A DNA stretch of 64,000 bases from the NCBI GenBank assembly GCA_964520585.1, contig CAZFOO010000006.1:1-64000 (forward strand), written 5' to 3'. Under the pieces are notes generated by a model. It was not told the origin of the DNA, searched no databases, and saw only the letters and a list, made by a program, of their open reading frames with translations. The stretch's first letter is position 1, and each line of letters starts with the position of its first letter. This document shows, piece after piece, positions 58,745 to 64,000 of the stretch. The stretch is from PXAP01 sp964520585 (GTDB lineage: Bacteria > Bacteroidota > Bacteroidia > Bacteroidales > PUMT01). Both the position numbers and the translations under genes were made by a program.

Positions 58745-61024
58745 ATGCGTACTAAGAAACTTAAAAATAAATATCCTGCAATCTGGGCCTTTGCGGCCGG
58801 ATTAATTATCTGGGCAGGATTTGTTCTGAATGAATTTGTTTACGGTCCATACGACATGAACATGGCTGAAGTATTAACCTGTAACCTTGATAATCCGTTT
58901 TTCTGGATGTTTTCTTCCTTCCCTCTGATATTTCCTGTTATTGCCTCCCAGATAGCAAAAACCGTTAGAGGAAAAATAAAAAAGCAAAAAAAGAAATTGA
59001 AAAACTCGGTAAAGAATTCGGGCCGGCTTCTTGGATTTGTAAAGGGCCTGATCTCGGGTCATGAAGATACTGATATTGAATATGGCGAACAATCAGACGA
59101 ACTTACCAAATCACTTGTAGAACTTCGCGAGCATCTAAAAAAAACAAGAGAACAGGATGAAATAAGAAGGAAAGAAGATGAGCAGAGACGTTGGACAGCA
59201 GAGGGTCTTGCTAAATTTGGTGACATTTTGCGGGAAAATTATGACAATATAGAAGAACTTTCATTCCAGGTAATAAGTAACCTGGTGAAATATACCGGCA
59301 GCAACCAGGGAGCTGTTTATATCCTTTACAGCGAAAATGAAGAGGAAAAACATTTTGAAATGACAGCCTGTTATGCTTATGAAAGAAGAAAATACGCCAA
59401 TAAAAAGATCGAATATGGCGAAGGGATGATAGGTGCATGTGCCCTGGAAATGGAAAAAATATTCATGACTGAAGTCCCTGATAACTACCTGAATATAACC
59501 TCCGGACTGGGAAAGGCAAATCCACGCTGCCTCCTGCTTATCCCTTTGAACATAAATGAAACGAACCACGGAGTAGTTGAAATAGCATCTTTTTGCGAAT
59601 TAGAACCATACAAAGTTGAGTTTATAGAAAAAGTTGCAGAAAGTGTTGCTTCAACTATCTCCACAGTGAAAATCAATATACGTACATCCAGGCTTCTGAA
59701 AGAATCAAGGGAACAGGCAACTATATTGGCTGAACAGGAAGAAGAAATGCGGCAGAATATGGAGGAGCTTCAGGCAACCCAGGAAGAGGCTGCCAGATAC
59801 AGCGAACAGTTTGTAAGTTTCACAAATTCTGTTAACCACACCCTGATCAGGGCAGAGTACGATACTAGCGGCAAGCTTTTGTATGCAAATGCAAAATTCC
59901 TTAATAAACTCGGTTACTCAGGCAATGAAGAAGTTGAAGGTCAGCATATATCGATTTTTATTAATGAAAAAGACAGGGAATGGTTTGACCCGATATGGGA
60001 CAACCTTTCAAAAGGGGGAAGACATTTTGAGGGATACATGAAACATGTTACCAAGGCAGGTCAGGATCTCTGGACAATGGCTACCTATACATGTATAAGA
60101 AATAACAGTGGTGAAACAGAAAAAATACTTTGTCTCGCAATAGACACGACCGAACAGAAAAAACAAAGCCTCGATTATGAAGGCCAGCTTGCGGCACTTG
60201 ACCTGTCCAATCTTAAAGCGGAGTATTCCATTGACGGTGAATTAATAAATGCCAATGACAAGTATATGGATGTAATGCAATATTCTGAAGAAGAACTAAA
60301 AGGGCTTACCATTTATGATATTCTTGATAAGGATGAAAAAGATTCATTTCAAATGGCATGGGATAAACTCCTGAACGGTCATCCTTACGGGGGGCAGATT
60401 AAAGTAAATACCCAGAGGGGAGAAGGAAGATGGCTGAGAGGGACATTCTCTGCCGTACGGGACATGTACGGTGATATTGCCAAAATAATATTTATAGCTT
60501 CAGAGATCACCAAGGAAAAACAGATGGAAATGGAAACCATCAAGCAGACAGAACTTCTCAGGGAACAGGAAGAAAAGCTGCGCAATTCCAGAGTTGAACT
60601 GCGTGCCAAACTTAAGGAAGCAAAAGAGGAGATGAAACAACAATTCAGGGAGATCGAAAGAATTAAACTTCGCAATGAAAGAACACTGGAGGGAGCGCTG
60701 GATGCAATTATTACAATAAATCAGGCCGGACTAATACAGTTTTTCAATAAGGCTTCGGAGGAACTTTGGAATTTCAAAAAAGAAGACATTATTGGGAAAT
60801 CTGTATCACTACTTTTTTCTGAACAACAGATTCAGGATCATGAATTCATCAAGGCCTATGTTTCCCCCGGAGCACAAAAGACTATCGGGCAGAGAAAAGA
60901 AGTGAGCATTACCGATAGTGAAGGAAATGAAAAACCGGTTCTTTTCCTGCTTTCAGAAGCAACTGTTGATAATGAGCACACATACACCGCATTTGTCCAG
61001 AATATTGAGGTAGAATTATTTTAA
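58745..61024 (+). CDS. Membrane PAS/GAF multi-sensor protein without kinase or MCP output
   Basis: A protein of 759 residues. Two N-terminal membrane segments (about 13-30 and 50-75), a basic and coiled-coil stretch, a GAF domain (about 160-310, with IEYGEGMIGACALE), a coiled coil (315-355), PAS 1 (360-475), PAS 2 (480-595), a second coiled coil (600-650) and PAS 3 (650-759, ending VQNIEVELF). Nothing like a histidine kinase, GGDEF, HAMP or MCP region follows. It probably works as a sensor or scaffold for a partner kinase, such as the che-cluster hybrid, or as an energy-taxis input. Output unknown. Confidence 0.82.
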   Translation: MRTKKLKNKYPAIWAFAAGLIIWAGFVLNEFVYGPYDMNMAEVLTCNLDNPFFWMFSSFPLIFPVIASQIAKTVRGKIKKQKKKLKNSVKNSGRLLGFVKGLISGHEDTDIEYGEQSDELTKSLVELREHLKKTREQDEIRRKEDEQRRWTAEGLAKFGDILRENYDNIEELSFQVISNLVKYTGSNQGAVYILYSENEEEKHFEMTACYAYERRKYANKKIEYGEGMIGACALEMEKIFMTEVPDNYLNITSGLGKANPRCLLLIPLNINETNHGVVEIASFCELEPYKVEFIEKVAESVASTISTVKINIRTSRLLKESREQATILAEQEEEMRQNMEELQATQEEAARYSEQFVSFTNSVNHTLIRAEYDTSGKLLYANAKFLNKLGYSGNEEVEGQHISIFINEKDREWFDPIWDNLSKGGRHFEGYMKHVTKAGQDLWTMATYTCIRNNSGETEKILCLAIDTTEQKKQSLDYEGQLAALDLSNLKAEYSIDGELINANDKYMDVMQYSEEELKGLTIYDILDKDEKDSFQMAWDKLLNGHPYGGQIKVNTQRGEGRWLRGTFSAVRDMYGDIAKIIFIASEITKEKQMEMETIKQTELLREQEEKLRNSRVELRAKLKEAKEEMKQQFREIERIKLRNERTLEGALDAIITINQAGLIQFFNKASEELWNFKKEDIIGKSVSLLFSEQQIQDHEFIKAYVSPGAQKTIGQRKEVSITDSEGNEKPVLFLLSEATVDNEHTYTAFVQNIEVELF

Positions 61025-61025
61025 G

Positions 61026-61448
61026 TTATTTTGACCCTGATTTCTTAAGCATCAGAACAAAAAGCCAGCAGGAGATCCGGGAAGATATATTATCGATCAG
61101 CTTTTGTTCATCTGGCAGGAACTGTTTTTCAACATCAGGATTAATATGTTGTGTATAAACAACTTGTATCTGGCCAACCTTGGTTTTATCAAGTATCAGA
61201 TCAGATTGGATCATCCATTTGCAATTCTGGTAATCATCAGACTCATAAACTTTGTCTCCGTATGAAATGCGGACCTCACATACGGTTGAGTGCTGCATTC
61301 CTAAGGGTATAATCTCGATAAGCTTCTTAAACAGATTGTCTTCAGATTCATTTGAATTTCTGATTGCTTCTTCAACCTCATACAGACAGTTAAGTTCTTT
61401 AGCTCTCTCAGACAATTTCAACAAAGCTTTATTAATTATGGGATCCAT
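61026..61448 (-). CDS. Stand-alone GAF-like small sensory protein
   Basis: A protein of 140 residues. The start LSERAKELNCLYEVEEAI, then the LIEIIPLGMQHSTVCEVRISYGDKVY segment and a late QHINPDVEKQFLPDEQKLI resemble the N-terminal sensory domain found at the front of many Bacteroidota histidine kinases and PEP-binding proteins. Here it stands alone, with one hydrophobic end (ISCWLFVLMLKK). Its last base is next to the end of the PAS/GAF gene. It may act in trans with that protein; this is inference. Confidence 0.6.
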   Translation of the reverse strand: MDPIINKALLKLSERAKELNCLYEVEEAIRNSNESEDNLFKKLIEIIPLGMQHSTVCEVRISYGDKVYESDDYQNCKWMIQSDLILDKTKVGQIQVVYTQHINPDVEKQFLPDEQKLIDNISSRISCWLFVLMLKKSGSK

Positions 61449-61586
61449 ATTGTCTATTTAATAAAATATATCGTTTTCAGAATGTAATTTAATGAAAATA
61501 TCAAAACTTAACAATTATTTAACATTACGAAACTTATATTAACATAAAATTAAAGTTAATACTTCTACCGAAGGCTTTCAAAAATT

Positions 61587-61594
61587 TACTTTTG
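61587..61594 (+). promoter_or_regulatory. Bacteroidota-type -7 box before the PiT transporter
   Basis: TACTTTTG matches TAnnTTTG exactly and lies 21 bp before the ATG at 61616, implying a short leader. A well-placed -33 TTTG is not evident. Confidence 0.55.
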
Positions 61595-61615
61595 CATAGC
61601 TAAAATAAAAAGTAA

Positions 61616-63871
61616 ATGGAAAACATCTATTTGTTCTTTGTTATTATATTATTTGTGCTTGCCATATCCGATCTTATTGTAGGTGTGGGCAATGATGCGG
61701 TTAACTTCCTGAATTCGGCAATTGGTGCCAAAGTTGCATCCTTTCGGGTAATACTTGGTATAGCAGGTCTGGGTGTGCTGGTAGGCACCACCTTTTCCGG
61801 AGGTATGATGGAAATTGCCCGCAGCGGGGTGTTCCATCCCGATCAGTTTTATTTTAATGAGATCATGATCATTTTTATGGCGGTAATGATTACCGACATA
61901 ATTTTGCTCGATACCTTTAATACATTCGGACTTCCAACATCAACAACGGTGTCTATTGTGTTTGAATTGCTCGGGGCAGCCGTTGCAGTATCACTTGTTA
62001 AAATATATGCTTCTCCCGACAATATCCAAGACCTGAACAATTATATTAATTCAGGCAAGGCGCTCGCCATCATATCGGGAATATTATTATCTGTGGTAAT
62101 AGCCTTTACAGTCGGCGCGATAGTCCAGTTTCTTTCAAGAATACTTTTCACCTTCAATTTTGAGCGCAATCTCCCTTTTTTCGGTGCAATATGGGGCAGC
62201 CTTGCTATTACTTCCATTATTTACTTTGTTCTTGTAAAGGGTGCCAGCGGCGCATCTTTTATGACACCAGCTGCTGTGGAGTGGATCAACCATAATACAG
62301 TCTCCCTTCTATCATATAGTTTTATCGGTTTTGCCATCCTCGCGCAATTCCTTATTACCATTTTTAAAGTTAATATATTCAGATTCATTGTCTTTATCGG
62401 CACATTTTCCCTTGCCATGGCCTTTGCAGGAAATGATCTTGTTAACTTTATTGGTGTTCCGCTTGCCGGATACGAATCCTATAAACTTTTTATAGCTGAT
62501 CCTACAATAAATCCTGAGGCCTATACTATGGAGTCACTTCTGCAGCCCGTCCATACTCCTACGGCCTTCCTTCTTGCAGCAGGAGTGATAATGGTACTTG
62601 CTCTCTTTTTCTCGAAAAAGGCCCGCTCGGTAACAAAAACAGAAGTTGATCTTGCCAGGCAGGGCGAAGGAGCAGAACGCTTTTCATCTTCTTTGTTTGC
62701 CCGCACACTGGTAAGGAGAGTTATTGAAATAAACAGGTTCATTCGCAAAGTTATGCCTGCAGGATTGACAAAAGTTATAGACCAACGGTTTGATATGTCT
62801 CTCTATAAACGCAGGAAAAGAATTAAAAAAGATAGTTCTTCATTTGACCAGTTGAGAGCTTCGGTAAACATGTTTGTAGCAAGCATATTGATAGCGCTTG
62901 CAACCTCTATGAAACTCCCCCTTTCTACTACATACGTGACATTTATGGTGGCCATGGGTACATCGCTGTCAGACGGGGCCTGGGGCCGGGAAAGTGCAGT
63001 TTACAGAATAACAGGAGTTATGACCGTGATCGGGGGCTGGTTCTTCACAGCATTCACTGCATTCACTGCATCATTTCTGTTTGCACTGTTTATCAGCTGG
63101 GGGGGGATACCCGCTACAATTGCGGCTATTCTGATAGCCATTTTCTTTGTCATCAGAACATATTATATACACCGTAAGCGAAGCCTTGAGGAGAAAAAGG
63201 TCGAGGAACAGGAAGCAAAACTGGTAAACGGTGAAAATGTAATGCTGGAATGCAAATTAAATATTACAGGTAATGTAATTACGGTCTCAAAACTTTATTA
63301 CCTGATCATTCATAATCTTTTAAAGGAAGACCGGAAGAAACTTAAAAAGGTGACGAAACGGATAGCTGAACTTAACAAGCACACTAAAGAGCTAAAGAAC
63401 CAGGTTATCCCTACCCTTAAAAAGCTTGAAGAAGACTCTGTCGACACGGGACCTTATTATGTGCAAACACTTGATTACCTGCGGGAAATCGCACACTGTC
63501 TTTCATTTATTGCAGATCCTGTCTATGAATATGTCGACAATAACCATCCCCCATTAATCCCGGAGCAAGCAAAGGAGATAAAACAGATGAATGAAGATGT
63601 TGCCGAACTTCAAAACTACATCCTGAATATGCTCCGGAAAGATAAATATGATGAAATGGATAATATCCTCAAGAAACAGTCTGATATTCTGGGCAACATA
63701 GATAAAATAAAGAAAAAGCAGATAAAACTGATAAAATCAGAGTCCATCGGAACCCGTAACAGTATGCTTGTATTTGGCATTTTAAGTGAAACAAAAAACC
63801 TGATACTGTATACCATAAATATGGTAAAGGCTCACAGGGACTTCATACTTGAAAACCGGATCAAAGAGTAG
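61616..63871 (+). CDS. Inorganic phosphate transporter PiT with fused PhoU-like domain
   Basis: A protein of 751 residues, far longer than E. coli PitA (about 500). The membrane part (1-530) has the paired PiT signatures GVGNDAVNFLNSAIGAK (near the start) and AGNDLVNFIGVPLAG, with STTVSIVFELLGAAV and STTYVTFMVAMG loops. The C-terminal 220 residues (about 535-751) form a long helical domain like PhoU/DUF47 that probably regulates transport. It imports phosphate with sodium or protons. Its neighbour at the right edge is an OmpR/PhoB-type regulator, which would fit phosphate control. Confidence 0.93.
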   Translation: MENIYLFFVIILFVLAISDLIVGVGNDAVNFLNSAIGAKVASFRVILGIAGLGVLVGTTFSGGMMEIARSGVFHPDQFYFNEIMIIFMAVMITDIILLDTFNTFGLPTSTTVSIVFELLGAAVAVSLVKIYASPDNIQDLNNYINSGKALAIISGILLSVVIAFTVGAIVQFLSRILFTFNFERNLPFFGAIWGSLAITSIIYFVLVKGASGASFMTPAAVEWINHNTVSLLSYSFIGFAILAQFLITIFKVNIFRFIVFIGTFSLAMAFAGNDLVNFIGVPLAGYESYKLFIADPTINPEAYTMESLLQPVHTPTAFLLAAGVIMVLALFFSKKARSVTKTEVDLARQGEGAERFSSSLFARTLVRRVIEINRFIRKVMPAGLTKVIDQRFDMSLYKRRKRIKKDSSSFDQLRASVNMFVASILIALATSMKLPLSTTYVTFMVAMGTSLSDGAWGRESAVYRITGVMTVIGGWFFTAFTAFTASFLFALFISWGGIPATIAAILIAIFFVIRTYYIHRKRSLEEKKVEEQEAKLVNGENVMLECKLNITGNVITVSKLYYLIIHNLLKEDRKKLKKVTKRIAELNKHTKELKNQVIPTLKKLEEDSVDTGPYYVQTLDYLREIAHCLSFIADPVYEYVDNNHPPLIPEQAKEIKQMNEDVAELQNYILNMLRKDKYDEMDNILKKQSDILGNIDKIKKKQIKLIKSESIGTRNSMLVFGILSETKNLILYTINMVKAHRDFILENRIKE

Positions 63872-63886
63872 CGATCCGGTTTATTA
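63855..63886. terminator. Bidirectional terminator between the PiT gene and the regulator gene
   Basis: ACCGGATC (63855-63862) pairs with GATCCGGT (63873-63880), extendable to about 10 bp by flanking A/T. TTTATTATT follows on the plus strand and a TTTTC run on the minus strand. The PiT stop codon lies in the loop. Confidence 0.75.
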
Positions 63887-63887
63887 T

Positions 63888-64000
63888 TCAAATATCCACA
63901 TACTTATACCCTACTCCCTTGATGGTTTTAATGTGCTGCTCACCAATTTTTTCCCGAAGCTTGCGAATATGAACATCTATTGTCCTGTCTCCTACAATAA
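63888..64000 (-). CDS. OmpR/PhoB-family response regulator, C-terminal end (partial)
   Basis: The last 37 codons run leftward from the right window edge to a TGA at 63888-63890. The product ends DRTIDVHIRKLREKIGEQ, then IKTIKGVGYKYVDI, the winged-helix wing and final strand of OmpR/PhoB regulators. The gene continues outside the window. It converges on the phosphate transporter gene; a PhoB role is possible but not shown. Confidence 0.9.
   Translation of the reverse strand, partial: IVGDRTIDVHIRKLREKIGEQHIKTIKGVGYKYVDI

Noticed and set aside
1..64000. tRNA, rRNA, transposase or phage genes
   Set aside because: None recognised by eye on either strand; a covariance-model search was not possible.

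Overview
The window looks like a chromosomal piece of an anaerobic or facultative member of the Bacteroidota, most likely Bacteroidales/Marinilabiliales-like. The signs are an AT-rich genome, mostly weak Shine-Dalgarno sites with some promoters of the TAnnTTTG type, many signal-peptide lipoproteins, a secreted protein with a C-terminal type IX secretion (T9SS) sorting domain, a run of FKBP lipoproteins beside nrnA, and a PiT phosphate transporter with a fused PhoU-like tail. Species was not determined. Positions 14454-14553 are a 100-N scaffold gap flanked by an identical 55-bp sequence, so the junction is an assembly join.

Layout. 1-1370: C-terminal part of a DnaE2/ImuC-type DNA polymerase. 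1.4-13.3 kb: an accessory carbohydrate region with a sugar isomerase-like lipoprotein, a Gfo/Idh/MocA oxidoreductase, a uroporphyrinogen-decarboxylase/methyltransferase-like protein, an MFS transporter, a CrtW-type carotenoid ketolase, a DUF2264 protein, a large T9SS-exported glycosidase-like protein and CutC. 13.6-16.8 kb: SlyD, a cold-shock protein, a small outer-membrane protein and an SDR. 16.8-22.4 kb: a fermentation block on the minus strand, pta - 3-hydroxyacyl-CoA dehydrogenase - ackA, then ptb - buk, for making acetate and butyrate with ATP gain. 22.6-31.3 kb: housekeeping genes, including an MBL-fold hydrolase, an RsmI-like methylase, four FKBP-type isomerase lipoproteins, nrnA, ndk, a nitrilase-family amidase and an acyltransferase.

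31.5-39.2 kb: a probable exopolysaccharide synthesis/export operon read leftward (unknown membrane-anchored protein, receiver-only regulator, TPR/YaiO outer-membrane barrel, HEAT-repeat membrane protein, BcsA/PgaC-like family 2 glycosyltransferase), with a PAS-GAF histidine kinase upstream. A ferritin-like protein and a Crp/Fnr regulator follow.

40.8-61.0 kb: a large chemotaxis cluster, all on the plus strand: a receiver, a 607-residue helical protein with two CheZ-like motifs, STAS protein, CheY, CheA, CheW, an outer-membrane protein, MCP 1 (periplasmic CZB-like zinc motif), a porin-like protein, MCP 2 (Cache), CheR, an REC-HK-REC hybrid kinase, a kinase-like protein without its phospho-acceptor histidine, CheD, CheB and a PAS/GAF protein without an output domain. 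No flagellar or pilus gene is present. Steering of T9SS/gliding motility is a possible output but is inference. The window closes with a PiT phosphate transporter and the end of an OmpR/PhoB-family regulator.

The most unusual non-coding signal is a dispersed family of nested-hairpin repeats (about 9.70, 25.25-25.44 and 57.53 kb; one decayed copy near 18.89 kb). They share a conserved T-rich loop, while both stems change sequence with base pairing largely kept.
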